DNA from: a virus
Virus record (IMG/VR): IMGVR_UViG_3300005618_000046
Coordinates: 1 to 29,897 of that record
DNA: 29,897 nt
Strand: one strand, 5' to 3'
Below are positions 1-7,724 of this stretch, piece by piece (the stretch's first letter is position 1; the number at the start of each line of letters is the position of its first letter). The notes beneath the pieces are model-generated. The model was not told where the DNA came from. It made no database searches and worked only from the letters and a program-made list of their open reading frames with translations. Made by a program: the position numbers and the translations under genes.

Positions 1-65
1 GGGCCGATGCTGGCACAAATCGCCTTTGCCACGGCCTTCACTGTCTCCACGCGCGGATCGGTCAT
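1..65 (-). CDS. Hypothetical protein, 5' part only
   Basis: The minus strand starts an ORF at ATG 65 that runs off the left edge of the window (21 codons visible, beginning MTDPRVETVKAVAKAICAS). The ATG overlaps the stop of the MazG-like gene upstream by four bases (ATGA), which indicates translational coupling in the same leftward operon. The visible part looks like an amphipathic helix. No function can be given from so little sequence; the reading frame itself is likely real because of the overlap and absence of stops. Confidence 0.6.
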   Translation of the reverse strand, partial: MTDPRVETVKAVAKAICASIG

Positions 66-376
66 TCTGCTAACTTTATCTTTCGGCGCTCTACAACCCG
101 CTGGAGCTTGTTTTGAACGCGCTCATCCAGTTTATCACCTTCGATGCCAAAGCACGCGGCGAGCAGCTCGAGATAAACCCGCACATCGGCGATTTCGTCG
201 CGAATTTCGTCGACATCCACCTTGTCACCGCGCCACCGTTTTTTGATAAAATTGGCCAGCTCTCCGGCTTCGCCACACAAAGCTAGTGCAAGATATCGCT
301 CGTCGGTGTGTGAGAATGGCGCAAATAAACCCTTAACCATCCGAGCGTGCATTTCAAGTATGTCTATTTTACCCAT
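62..376 (-). CDS. MazG-like nucleotide pyrophosphohydrolase
   Basis: 104 aa all-alpha protein. It carries the metal-binding signature of the MazG/HisE/dUTPase-2 superfamily: E36-A-G-E39 in the first helix and E61-I-A-D64 in the second (the ExxE...ExxD pattern). Members hydrolyse (d)NTPs to monophosphates and pyrophosphate in the cytoplasm. Phage copies are thought to clean the nucleotide pool or lower alarmone signals; which applies here cannot be told from sequence. The ATG at 376 is preceded by a GGAGG-type ribosome site and, 19 bases upstream, by the -10 box of a good promoter (395-423), so the gene is first in its own leftward transcript. It lies directly downstream of DNA polymerase, fitting a nucleotide-metabolism role. 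Its stop overlaps the next ATG by four bases. Confidence 0.8.
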   Translation of the reverse strand: MGKIDILEMHARMVKGLFAPFSHTDERYLALALCGEAGELANFIKKRWRGDKVDVDEIRDEIADVRVYLELLAACFGIEGDKLDERVQNKLQRVVERRKIKLAE

Positions 377-394
377 GTCGTCCTCCAGACCCCG

Positions 395-423
395 ATGATA
401 CCACGGCCGGTCGGCCGTGTCAA
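395..423 (-). promoter_or_regulatory. Extended -10 sigma70-like promoter for the MazG-like gene
   Basis: Minus strand: -35 TTGACA (423-418), 17-bp spacer, -10 TATCAT (400-395), with TGG directly before the -10. The spacer is a GC-rich near-palindrome (CGGCCGACCGGCCG) that could be an operator. The -35 begins just after the DNA polymerase stop codon. It belongs to a set of eleven promoters of the same build in this window. Confidence 0.75.
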
Positions 424-424
424 G

Positions 425-2212
425 CTACTCTTCGTACCTATCCAGTTTGCTTCCATACGATGCGCGAGCCCAGTCAGTTCCGCTGCCGAGCCCGAATGGT
501 ATTGGCACGATCAGCCCCATCTCGTTCGCCACGTTTTCGATGATTCGATTCAGCTCCGTTGCGTCGTGGTCCGGTCTTCGCTGCCACAGCAGGGAGTCGT
601 GAATAGACAACAACATCTGCACCTTATCGGGGTGCGCGTCCTCGTATTGGTTGGCGCGGAGGATGCACAGCTTTATGTGGTCGCCGCCATTATTCTGAAT
701 CAGGCGGCTCACGCCCCGATATGCGAACCGTGGCTCATCACAATAAGCGCGGCGGCCGAGCATGGTTCTGATATAACCCCGTCGCCGAAAAACGGACATC
801 ACCGTCTGCTGCATTTCTCTGATCTTGGGGAAGGCGTCGGATAGGAATGCGCCGTGCGCTTCCCTCGCCTGATCGATAGGCCAACGCATGTGTCCCGCCA
901 GCGTCGGAACAGACATCATCGTCAACATGCCCATCCCGAGCCGCTTGGCCACTTCTCGGTCGAGCCCCAGCACTTCGCTGGCCCTGTCGTGCATGTCCAT
1001 TGTACCGTTGCGGTACCCTTCGACGAGGGCTGGCTCTTCGCTGTAGTGGGTGAACAGGCGGGGTTCCTGCTGCTTGGCGTCCGCCTCTTCGATCAGCATC
1101 CCTTCATCCGGAACCACGAGTCTTCGCACGACACGCCCGATCTCGATGTTGCGCTTTGGAAACGCCTGTAAGTTCGGATCGGAACAAGATAGTCTGGCCC
1201 CAGCAACTCCATAGTCATCCGACTTTGACTGGTTGAGAATGGGGAAAACACGGCCACCCACGTTGTGTGTCTCCACCAGCGGCTTGATGAACGAATCTCG
1301 AGCTTTCTCGAGGCGTCGGACGGCCAATATGGTTTGACCAATATCGTTAGATTCAAGCCACTTTTCCCTAAACGATACTGCGCCTTGCTCAGTTTTGGAA
1401 AAGTCAGTATCTTTAAAGCCATTAGCACGGAACAGTCCCTCCACATCTTTCGGCGACCGGGCGTTGAACCCTAGTGGGAACTTCTTTTGAGCCTCTTCGA
1501 TGGCGGCCTTTATATCGACTGCCACTCGCTCGGAGTAATCGGCGTCAATTCGAAGCCCGCGGCTATGCATTCGTGCAAGGTAGGGGATAAGATCACACTC
1601 AAGCTTCCAGACCCGTCGAAGATCATCGCGGTCCAGTAATACTTGCTGCTTTCCTCGAAGCTCCAGTGTCGATGTCCCGTCCCCGGTGGCGTAATCAACG
1701 ACGACTGGATCGTCTCCCGCCATTTTATAAAAGTGCTGCATTTGCTTCCGGTCGGCCAGCCCGCCGAATTTGGCTGCGATGGCTGCATAAATCTCGGCTC
1801 CCTTTTTCGCTGCCACTTGGTGGCGGGCAGCACATTCTTCGAGGCCGTAACCAACGGTGAGGTCGTTGATCACGGACTCGTTGATCATCGTGTCTTCGAC
1901 TGGACCAGCGATCACAACCCCATGGCGAGCAGCAATCCGTAGATCAAACCCAAGGTTATGACCAACAGTACGAATTCCACTAAGATAACGACTATAAAAG
2001 GCGTTGTATAGGGCCTTCTCGAATTCCTCCGCATCGGGGATGTTCCCTCCCCCCTCGTGCCTAACAGGTACATATAAGGAATGGTGTTCATCGGTTATCA
2101 CCCATCCGCATACTTTATCCTTGACGGTTAGCCCCGTCGTTTCGGTGTCGAACGCTATCAGCGGCGACTCCCGGACGATGCGCAGCGCTAGTTCGGGATT
2201 GATATTGGACAT
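425..2212 (-). CDS. Family A DNA polymerase with 3'-5' exonuclease domain
   Basis: 595 aa replicative polymerase of phage type; no 5' nuclease domain. The proofreading domain is complete: Exo I D22-T-E24 (FDTETTG), Exo II N86...D90 (HNLGFD), Exo III Y174...D178. In the polymerase domain motif A is D378-A-K-Q-Q-E383-P-R385, matching the DxxQxExR pattern with the catalytic Asp. Motif B has R419 and K423, but the usual F/Y of the O-helix is M427 and the following Tyr-Gly is T431-M432. Motif C is H538-D539-S540 instead of HDE. So both metal-binding aspartates are kept while the nucleotide-selecting residues differ. The ATG at 2212 follows an AGAGGG ribosome site and overlaps the upstream exported-protein gene by 25 bp. 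It would act with the primase-helicase at 5131-7671. Confidence 0.93.
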   Translation of the reverse strand: MSNINPELALRIVRESPLIAFDTETTGLTVKDKVCGWVITDEHHSLYVPVRHEGGGNIPDAEEFEKALYNAFYSRYLSGIRTVGHNLGFDLRIAARHGVVIAGPVEDTMINESVINDLTVGYGLEECAARHQVAAKKGAEIYAAIAAKFGGLADRKQMQHFYKMAGDDPVVVDYATGDGTSTLELRGKQQVLLDRDDLRRVWKLECDLIPYLARMHSRGLRIDADYSERVAVDIKAAIEEAQKKFPLGFNARSPKDVEGLFRANGFKDTDFSKTEQGAVSFREKWLESNDIGQTILAVRRLEKARDSFIKPLVETHNVGGRVFPILNQSKSDDYGVAGARLSCSDPNLQAFPKRNIEIGRVVRRLVVPDEGMLIEEADAKQQEPRLFTHYSEEPALVEGYRNGTMDMHDRASEVLGLDREVAKRLGMGMLTMMSVPTLAGHMRWPIDQAREAHGAFLSDAFPKIREMQQTVMSVFRRRGYIRTMLGRRAYCDEPRFAYRGVSRLIQNNGGDHIKLCILRANQYEDAHPDKVQMLLSIHDSLLWQRRPDHDATELNRIIENVANEMGLIVPIPFGLGSGTDWARASYGSKLDRYEE

Positions 2213-2568
2213 TTAACCCTCTTTCCGCGACCGCCCCGCCGAATAACGGTGCCATCCTTTTCACTAAAGGTGTGATACTCCTTCTTACATTGTGCTACCC
2301 ACTCGGGATCGAATTCTGTTGCTGCCACAGAACCCGGTGGGGGTCCTGGTATTTTCGGTTCCGCCGGAATCAGCTTGATTAACGACTCCTGCGTGGCTGG
2401 CGAAACTTGGGGCTCCTCGTCGGCGTTGAGACAACTAGTGTAAGCCCGCAGCCACAGATACTTGACCATCATTTCGGTGGTCTGGGCGGCATATGGCTTG
2501 CAGTAGTCGATGGACGCGCCGAAAACAGGGGTAGCCATCAGCATTGCTACAGTTAGAGCGATCTTCAT
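2188..2568 (-). CDS. Small exported protein with signal peptide
   Basis: 126 aa, starting MKIALTVAMLMATPVFGAS: a lysine, a hydrophobic core of about 14 residues and a small-residue cleavage site near A18, i.e. a typical Sec signal peptide. The mature part is polar, with a few cysteines (Cys24 near the cut, one about residue 49, others near the C-terminus), a proline-rich linker around residues 75-85 and a basic end. The start is the ATG at 2568, not an upstream one, because AAGGAGG lies six bases before it. I do not recognise the family. A periplasmic phage protein expressed with replication genes could act in superinfection exclusion or envelope modification, but that is only a guess. Confidence 0.7.
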   Translation of the reverse strand: MKIALTVAMLMATPVFGASIDYCKPYAAQTTEMMVKYLWLRAYTSCLNADEEPQVSPATQESLIKLIPAEPKIPGPPPGSVAATEFDPEWVAQCKKEYHTFSEKDGTVIRRGGRGKRVKCPISIPN

Positions 2569-2589
2569 TACGACCTCCTTGGGGAAGTG

Positions 2590-2657
2590 GCGGGACCAGC
2601 CATGGGATAACCGGTCCCGCCTTCGGCGGCGCAAGTGGGCTGGGGGCTTTTTGCGCC
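2590..2657 (-). terminator. Cluster of hairpins between two leftward genes
   Basis: Three inverted repeats lie between the stop at 2666 and the next ribosome site: 2628-2634 with 2651-2657 (GGCGCAA/TTGCGCC), 2617-2621 with 2625-2629 (CCGCC/GGCGG, 3-base loop) and 2590-2597 with 2613-2620 (8-bp stem). The last two overlap and cannot form together. No T-run follows on the minus strand, so this may be a processing or attenuation site more than a simple terminator. Confidence 0.4.
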
Positions 2658-2665
2658 AACCGAAC

Positions 2666-3511
2666 CTAGAACTTGCTGGCCATCGCCTCGTTCGGCGCAG
2701 TCCGTTCCTTCGACGGCCGGGAATCCTCCGTTACGTCGGCGTCCTCCTCGTTAGCCTGCCACGCGGCCTCCTTGAACCGCTCATACATTTGGGAGGCGAT
2801 TTTTGCCTCGTGCTCGTCGGCGAAGCCAGCCCCGGCGTAGACATAGTTGTAATACGGCCCCTCGGCTCCCTTCGCCATCACGATGCCGATCTTGTACTGC
2901 TGCACGTAATGTGCGACGGGCTTGGAGTCGATCTTCGACAGGAGCTGCTGCATCGGCTTAATGCTGCTCCTTGTATTGATGATCACCGAAGGGCTGAGGT
3001 CCGGGAATTCGGGCAAGTACCACAGCATGTTGTATGTCAGGCTTGCCGCCGGTACCGATTGCGAGTCGCCGGGAACGCTGGAGCCGAATTGGTCTAGCCC
3101 GCTTTCGGCGACCGTCTCCTTGGTGTGGTAAGTTACCGATTGGGAGCTGCCCTTCGGCTTGACCGTAAATTCGGCGTTGGGCGGGTCCCAGTGAATCCCG
3201 TCCATCGCGCGGGCTAGAATACCGCGGTCATCGTTGCGGGGTGCCCACAGGATAAACGACTTCTTGATGACGATCGGAATCGCCAGCAGCTCGGCCCCCA
3301 TGTTCTGATTGGCTATAGTGTGCCAGAACGTACCGACCTTGGCCTCGTTGGGGAAGTCGATCAGCTCCGGCGAAAGCGCCTGCAGGAGCTTGATGCGGGG
3401 TATTACGAGATCGGTGCGATCGATGTTGCCGATCTTCGCCTTGGCGTAGCCTTGCAGATGGGCGGGAACGCCGCCGTTGGTAGGATTGGTCGCTACTTCC
3501 TTCTTTACCAT
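2666..3511 (-). CDS. Conserved phage protein of the replication module, PRIKLLQ type
   Basis: 281 aa. The N-terminal third contains VIPRIKLLQALSPEL followed by VGTFWHT and a hydrophobic strand ending ILWAPR, an arrangement I associate with uncharacterised phage proteins found next to replication genes. The C-terminal 40 residues are charged and probably disordered. I chose ATG 3511 over the in-frame ATG at 3535 because AAGGA lies about nine bases upstream of it, and because it overlaps the end of a 38-codon gene (3505-3621), implying coupling. No catalytic motif is visible. A ssDNA-binding or recombination-accessory role is possible from context, but not shown by the sequence. Confidence 0.75.
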   Translation of the reverse strand: MVKKEVATNPTNGGVPAHLQGYAKAKIGNIDRTDLVIPRIKLLQALSPELIDFPNEAKVGTFWHTIANQNMGAELLAIPIVIKKSFILWAPRNDDRGILARAMDGIHWDPPNAEFTVKPKGSSQSVTYHTKETVAESGLDQFGSSVPGDSQSVPAASLTYNMLWYLPEFPDLSPSVIINTRSSIKPMQQLLSKIDSKPVAHYVQQYKIGIVMAKGAEGPYYNYVYAGAGFADEHEAKIASQMYERFKEAAWQANEEDADVTEDSRPSKERTAPNEAMASKF

Positions 3512-3621
3512 TTGTCTTCGTCCTTCATTAGCCATTCTTTGAGGCGGATGGCAGGGTCATATCGGCGCGGTATTAATAGCACCAATACAACCAAGCCGAC
3601 TATCAAGAGCCATGGTTCCAT
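3505..3621 (-). CDS. 38-residue single-pass membrane protein
   Basis: A short ORF fills the gap between two longer genes: MEPW followed by a run of about 14 hydrophobic residues (LLIVGLVVLVLLI), then PRR and a charged tail ending KDEDKW. This is one transmembrane helix with an N-out or N-in short arm and a basic, then acidic cytoplasmic-looking tail. The ATG starts three bases after the upstream stop, and the TAA overlaps the next gene's ATG at 3511, so the spacing is that of a translated operon member. Function unknown; membrane-targeting or early host-interaction peptides of this size are common in phages. Confidence 0.6.
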   Translation of the reverse strand: MEPWLLIVGLVVLVLLIPRRYDPAIRLKEWLMKDEDKW

Positions 3622-3624
3622 GCT

Positions 3625-4116
3625 CTAAGCTTTCGTTATACTCGTGTAAGTCATGATGCCTGTTTTGAATACGTCCGCTGGTAGTTCCTTGCCCTCCTCT
3701 GTGCTCAGCTCCTTCGCATAAGCGGCTAGTGTCTGCGAATTCACTGTCTCGATTATGAGGCCCTCGGCCCCGTTTGCGCGCAGGTAGTCAAAGCCGAGCT
3801 GCTTGTCGAGCATCGTGCACGACCAGCGGTTCGACAGGGATACCCGCCCGATACCTTCGATGGTGATTGTCTTGACCCCGGCCCCTCTCATCGCTTCGGG
3901 GACCTGTTCGCGGCTTAGCCGCTTTTCCATCTCGTCGAGGGCTTCGCGCGCCTCTTTGATCTGCTCGGTGAGCTTGCGAACCTGATCGTAGTGTTTGATC
4001 AGCGCAACGTGATCGTTTGTCGCCACCGTGTTTGCGGTATCTGTCCGCACCATTTCGGCGACCTTGTTCAATCCCCCCAACACGCGGTTGAGGTAGTCTA
4101 TGTTTTCCTGCTTCAT
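3625..4116 (-). CDS. Conserved phage protein with coiled-coil N-terminus
   Basis: 163 aa. Residues about 35-65 form a charged helix (KLTEQIKEAREALDEMEKRL), followed by an alpha/beta part with GVKTITIEGIGRVSLSNRW and a terminal segment with ELPADVFKT. This layout, a coiled coil then a short domain ending in a threonine-rich strand, is one I have seen in uncharacterised phage proteins encoded near the PRIKLLQ-type protein; no enzyme motif is visible. The start is ATG 4116 because GGGAG lies eight bases upstream and a promoter (4143-4171) is just beyond. It leads a transcript that continues through 3621, 3511 and on to the polymerase. Confidence 0.75.
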   Translation of the reverse strand: MKQENIDYLNRVLGGLNKVAEMVRTDTANTVATNDHVALIKHYDQVRKLTEQIKEAREALDEMEKRLSREQVPEAMRGAGVKTITIEGIGRVSLSNRWSCTMLDKQLGFDYLRANGAEGLIIETVNSQTLAAYAKELSTEEGKELPADVFKTGIMTYTSITKA

Positions 4117-4142
4117 TTTACGCTCCCATGTTGGACGCCACC

Positions 4143-4171
4143 ATTGTACCACGCGGCGGCGTCCCTGTCAA
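4143..4171 (-). promoter_or_regulatory. Extended -10 sigma70-like promoter
   Basis: Minus strand: -35 TTGACA (4171-4166), 17-bp GC-rich spacer, -10 TACAAT (4148-4143), with TGG before the -10. It lies in the 62-bp gap between the Acb2-like gene and the gene starting at 4116, so it feeds the 163-aa protein and the replication genes after it. Confidence 0.8.
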
Positions 4172-4178
4172 GTCCCCC

Positions 4179-4394
4179 TTATATGCGCGGCGAACCATCC
4201 GGTTGCCGGGTAATGGCAACGTTTGCCCACATCGCCGTTGTGCGGTGATTTCGAATCACCCACGTTTTGTCCGGCCCATCCGGCAAATTCTTCTCCAGAA
4301 GGTCAGCGAAAAAGCGAGCCGCTTCCCTCACCACCCTCATTTGTTCGATTTGTTCGTCGGTGGGTTTCAAGTACTCGAATGTCGATGCATGCAT
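4179..4394 (-). CDS. Acb2/Tad1 hairpin-domain protein, candidate anti-CBASS factor
   Basis: 71 aa, two predicted helices. The segment from L37 (LPDGPDKTWVIRNHRTTAMW) runs into ANVAITR and resembles the hairpin signature of Acb2-type proteins, which bind cyclic di- and trinucleotides and so starve CBASS effectors; the same fold occurs in Tad1, which binds Thoeris signals. The usual LALTKLEEA stretch is replaced by WVIRNHRTTA, so this is a divergent member and ligand binding cannot be assumed. The ATG at 4394 was chosen over an in-frame TTG at 4406 because the GGAGGG ribosome site sits between them. The gene is separated from its upstream neighbour by about 175 bp with a hairpin, and from the downstream one by a promoter. 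Confidence 0.55.
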   Translation of the reverse strand: MHASTFEYLKPTDEQIEQMRVVREAARFFADLLEKNLPDGPDKTWVIRNHRTTAMWANVAITRQPDGSPRI

Positions 4395-4489
4395 TTTACC
4401 CTCCAAATGGAAAACTACTTTCGGCGATGGTGCGTCATCTTTACGAAGGGAAGGATAAACCGATCACGGAAGGCACGCACATTCCGCCA

Positions 4490-4570
4490 ATCCCCTCACC
4501 GAAAGTAATGGGGCGTCCCCGACACTACGCGAGAACGCCCCAGCCGATCCTAGCTTAGCCTTGAGGGGAT
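4490..4570 (-). terminator. Nested inverted repeats after the 4570-5055 gene
   Basis: The outer stem pairs 4490-4498 (ATCCCCTCA) with 4562-4570 (TGAGGGGAT) and includes the stop codon of the upstream gene. The inner stem pairs 4509-4516 (TGGGGCGT) with 4535-4542 (ACGCCCCA); on the minus strand it is followed by ATTACTTT. This looks like a terminator or attenuator that reduces transcription into the Acb2-like gene. The rest of 4395-4489 shows no ORF. Confidence 0.5.
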
Positions 4571-5055
4571 CAGAGCTGGCTAGTTACGGCCTCACCCTCG
4601 GCTCCTTGCTTTGCCGTTGCGGCGGCACCGCTCAGCACGGGCTTCGGCAGTGAGAGGGTAGCCTCGGAACCGTCGAGCCCGACGAGCTTGCCGTCGCGGC
4701 GCACGATGGTAGCGAGCATGTTGCGAAGGGTCATGCGAGCACGGCCCTGAGCACCGTGACGCTTCTCGGTGACCTGACCCGCGTAATGGTCCACCTTTTC
4801 GGCGGGCAGACCGTTCTTCTTGCACAACTCCCAGAACTTCGCAAAGTCGAACACGCCCTTCTCGGAGCAGTTCGCATTGATGAACTCGGCAAGGGCATCG
4901 ACGCCGCCCTTCTTGTACTTGCCAGCATAACGCGCCGGGACGATCGACTTGGTGGTTTTCGGCTCAGCCGCTGCGGTTTCGGTGGCGGGTGCCGCGTCCG
5001 AAACCGGCTCGGTGACCTCAACCTCGGGCTCGGTCTGTACTGCTTTCCTAACCAT
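4570..5055 (-). CDS. Early phage protein, member A of a three-copy paralogue family
   Basis: 161 aa. An Ala/Glu/Pro-rich, probably disordered N-terminus (residues 1-35) is followed by a conserved core: KSIVPARYAGKYK, a helix DALAEFINANC, FDFAKFWELCKKNGLP and GAQGRARMTLRNMLA. The same core, in the same order, is found in the products of 12634-13266 and 16602-17120. The GRxRMT motif is basic and could contact nucleic acid, but no known domain is recognisable. The ATG at 5055 is used with GGAG eight bases upstream; a GTG at 5058 is also in frame. It has its own promoter (5094-5123) and ends in a nested hairpin, so it may be a single-gene transcript. Confidence 0.75.
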   Translation of the reverse strand: MVRKAVQTEPEVEVTEPVSDAAPATETAAAEPKTTKSIVPARYAGKYKKGGVDALAEFINANCSEKGVFDFAKFWELCKKNGLPAEKVDHYAGQVTEKRHGAQGRARMTLRNMLATIVRRDGKLVGLDGSEATLSLPKPVLSGAAATAKQGAEGEAVTSQL

Positions 5056-5093
5056 CACAAAAACTCCTGTTGGTGTGGTGTGGCGACGTCTGC

Positions 5094-5123
5094 ATCATAG
5101 CACATCGCCGGATACGCTGTCAA
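5094..5123 (-). promoter_or_regulatory. Extended -10 sigma70-like promoter
   Basis: Minus strand: -35 TTGACA (5123-5118), 18-bp spacer, -10 TATGAT (5099-5094), preceded by TGC. It lies between the primase-helicase stop (5131) and the start of paralogue A (5055). Confidence 0.78.
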
Positions 5124-5130
5124 CTATCCT

Positions 5131-7671
5131 TCATACCTGTCCGAATAAGCGGCGGTTTAAGCCTCGCCATCCTTTCGGCTTTGCGAGAGTGGTGTCGTTG
5201 TCGCCCTTATCCTCGTCGGTAAATTGGAACCGAGGCTCCATTATCACCGAAATAGCGAGGCCAAACGCCTCCGTTAGGGTGGCGATCTTGTATTTAAATC
5301 GCAGCATGTTCCGTCCACTTTCGGTGTACGCTTCTAGGACACCGGCCTCACGGAATTCAGCCAGCACCCGCGCGCCCTGAACAGGGAGGGTGCCCATGTC
5401 GCGGCATACTTCGCCGACGCGCTTGTTGAGGTCTGCCACGGTGAACGGCATGGAGATATCGGAATCCTCCATTACGCGGCCGTCTTCGATGATGTACTTC
5501 GCCACACGGCGAGCATACGACATGTTCGACGACATTATGTCGTTGTCGGTGGCGGCTGAGTTTTCGGTGTTCTCTATCGCGTGCCGATCGGTGGGGAAAT
5601 TGGCAAAGTAGTGCATGTAATGCTCGCGGGCGTCTTTGCGGGCGAGCAAGTCGTTGAAATTGTCAAAGAATGGCTTGAGGGTAACCGCCCACCGCCGAAA
5701 ATCAGCGGCACTCATCTTCTTGTGCTCTCTGTCGTACGCTTTCATGTAGAATAGGGCACGGTCCTGAATGTTGGCTTGCCCCAAGTTCATGTCTATATTG
5801 TTGCTGGCAAAAATGACGCGGGAGAAGATGCGGTAATTTCGTGCCGACTGGAACTTCTCCGCACCACCGATGCTGACGTTACGGATCAGTTTCTTTATTT
5901 CCTCAGTACTCGCTTCGGAGTGGAACTTGGCCTCGTCTATGAAGACGAGCATCTTGCCGATGAACGGCTCGATGGCAAAGGCACCTTCCAGCAATTTTGG
6001 TGATGCCGTGCCCCACAGATTCTGGAACAGGGACATCAGAAAGGTGTTGCCGAAGAATGATTTGCCGACACCTTGACCCCCCACGATAACAGGCGCAACT
6101 TGCTGCTTCACGCCGGGATGTTGAACGACCCACGCTAACCACTGTTTTATCCATAACGCCTGTGCCTCGTTGTCGCGGGTTAAATATCCGAGGAGCTGGT
6201 CGAGGTGACTTACGCAGACATTCATGAGATCCTGGTTGACGGGGGCGGCGATGGCGATGGGCCAGCCTTTCCAGGTATTGAATGCTGTGTTTACTACCTT
6301 CTCGTCTTCGCTATCGTCGCTAATTTGGTCACCAATTCGATCAATTCGGAATATTCCTCCGGGGTTAAGCTCTGGATAGAGGTCTCGTGTGTTAACCCTC
6401 TTACGGATACTTGAAATTTCAAAGAGTTTAAAAGCCGGACGTGGCTTTCCTGCCACCCGGACAAAATCCCCGCGATGGCGTCGTTCCAGTTCTGCGCCCG
6501 AATGTGCATATTGTCCGAAGGATTGAAATCTCTCTCGATCGATATAGAGATCGTCAGTTTCGTCATAGACATACCTTTCGGCGAGCTTGGTGAGAATCGA
6601 TACGTCGGCACCCGGCATCAAAACAGCCCGGAGGGCGTTTACGGTTTCGTCGCCGAAAAGCTGGGACATAGTTGGCCAGCCCGGAATCTTCGCATCGGGG
6701 TTTCGCGCCAGCTTGCCGCACGCATCGCGGTATGTCCGAACCCGCATGTAAGGCTCGTCGTCGCCCAGCTCCTTGCATATGAACTCTATCATACTTTCGG
6801 CGATGCTGTCTGCGTCGATGGGGCAGAACACGTCGTCCGCAATCGCCTCGTGGTTGTTGAGCCCATAACTTTCGGCGACCACGCGAGCGAGCCAGCCACT
6901 TATTTTTTGGGCAGTGGTTTGTCGTGATCCTTCAACCCAATGGGGTTTGAATAGATATAAGGCAGTGCCAAATGCAATAGCTCGGATGATAGTGTTGAAT
7001 TCCGTTTTGCGCGGAGTAGTAATTGCCACATCGCCGACGGAATGTGCAACGGCGGTCCCGTCTCGATACCAGACCGAAATATCGTGATGGGTAGCCTGGA
7101 GTTTGTGGACATAAATCGACCCCGGCATCACTGTTTGTTTAGCTTCGCGGACGAGGTTGGATTGCTGTGTCGAAGTGGCGAGGCTGCGAAGCTCTACTTT
7201 GTGGCGCGCACCCTCGAGCCGGAACTCGTTGGGTTCAAACATCTTCAACTGATTGAAGTTGGTGGCTTCACTTTCGCTGAGCTGCACGAGGAGGTGAGAG
7301 GGGGCTCCCACCGAAAGTCGACCAAACTGGAAGCGCGTATCAACTCCGAGATGATTAAGAGCCGCAACGATGCAGAGGTTGTATTCGGCATTATAGGAGT
7401 CAATATCGATATCCACCCATCCAAATTGGAGATTAAATCCGACGTTGAGTGCTTGGTGTTCGGGTTCATCGATCCAGCTTTGGAGGTTAGTGTCGCGGTA
7501 CCCGCGCGTGAACCAGTCGTTCTCGAACGGTGTCTTGCCGCTTTGTTTCAGAAAGACAGCGCCGACTTGGATAAAGTTGTTGTTAATCAGATATGTTATT
7601 GAGCGCTGTTCTCGGAGTAGCTTCTCATCGGCTGGTTCAAACGCGAACCCGCCCGCGACAGCTGATAACAT
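5131..7671 (-). CDS. Primase-helicase (prim-pol-like N-terminus, SF3/DUF5906-type helicase C-terminus)
   Basis: 846 aa. Around residues 83-91 FGWVDIDID gives the acidic DxD of archaeo-eukaryotic primase/prim-pol domains, with H126 and E160 as further candidate active-site residues. The C-terminal ATPase has Walker A G531-GQGVGK-S538, Walker B MLVFIDEA (D579, E580), a polar sensor FASNN (621-625) and a downstream basic DRALF. This layout matches phage DUF5906 primase-helicases that unwind DNA and lay primers for a phage polymerase. The last 140 residues may be a DNA-binding extension. The start ATG 7671 has GAGGGG just upstream and the promoter 7695-7724 behind it. It probably works with the family A polymerase at 425-2212. 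Confidence 0.9.
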   Translation of the reverse strand: MLSAVAGGFAFEPADEKLLREQRSITYLINNNFIQVGAVFLKQSGKTPFENDWFTRGYRDTNLQSWIDEPEHQALNVGFNLQFGWVDIDIDSYNAEYNLCIVAALNHLGVDTRFQFGRLSVGAPSHLLVQLSESEATNFNQLKMFEPNEFRLEGARHKVELRSLATSTQQSNLVREAKQTVMPGSIYVHKLQATHHDISVWYRDGTAVAHSVGDVAITTPRKTEFNTIIRAIAFGTALYLFKPHWVEGSRQTTAQKISGWLARVVAESYGLNNHEAIADDVFCPIDADSIAESMIEFICKELGDDEPYMRVRTYRDACGKLARNPDAKIPGWPTMSQLFGDETVNALRAVLMPGADVSILTKLAERYVYDETDDLYIDRERFQSFGQYAHSGAELERRHRGDFVRVAGKPRPAFKLFEISSIRKRVNTRDLYPELNPGGIFRIDRIGDQISDDSEDEKVVNTAFNTWKGWPIAIAAPVNQDLMNVCVSHLDQLLGYLTRDNEAQALWIKQWLAWVVQHPGVKQQVAPVIVGGQGVGKSFFGNTFLMSLFQNLWGTASPKLLEGAFAIEPFIGKMLVFIDEAKFHSEASTEEIKKLIRNVSIGGAEKFQSARNYRIFSRVIFASNNIDMNLGQANIQDRALFYMKAYDREHKKMSAADFRRWAVTLKPFFDNFNDLLARKDAREHYMHYFANFPTDRHAIENTENSAATDNDIMSSNMSYARRVAKYIIEDGRVMEDSDISMPFTVADLNKRVGEVCRDMGTLPVQGARVLAEFREAGVLEAYTESGRNMLRFKYKIATLTEAFGLAISVIMEPRFQFTDEDKGDNDTTLAKPKGWRGLNRRLFGQV

Positions 7672-7694
7672 GATTTCCCCTCACAAGAACCATC

Positions 7695-7724
7695 AGTATA
7701 GCAGTACGCGGGGGCGCGTGTCAA
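7695..7724 (-). promoter_or_regulatory. Extended -10 sigma70-like promoter for the primase-helicase
   Basis: Minus strand: -35 TTGACA (7724-7719), 18-bp spacer, -10 TATACT (7700-7695), preceded by TGC. It is divergent from the plus-strand promoter at 7912. Between the two (7725-7911) I see no gene, only GC-rich, mildly repetitive sequence with the palindromic core CGATCG near 7827. Confidence 0.8.
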
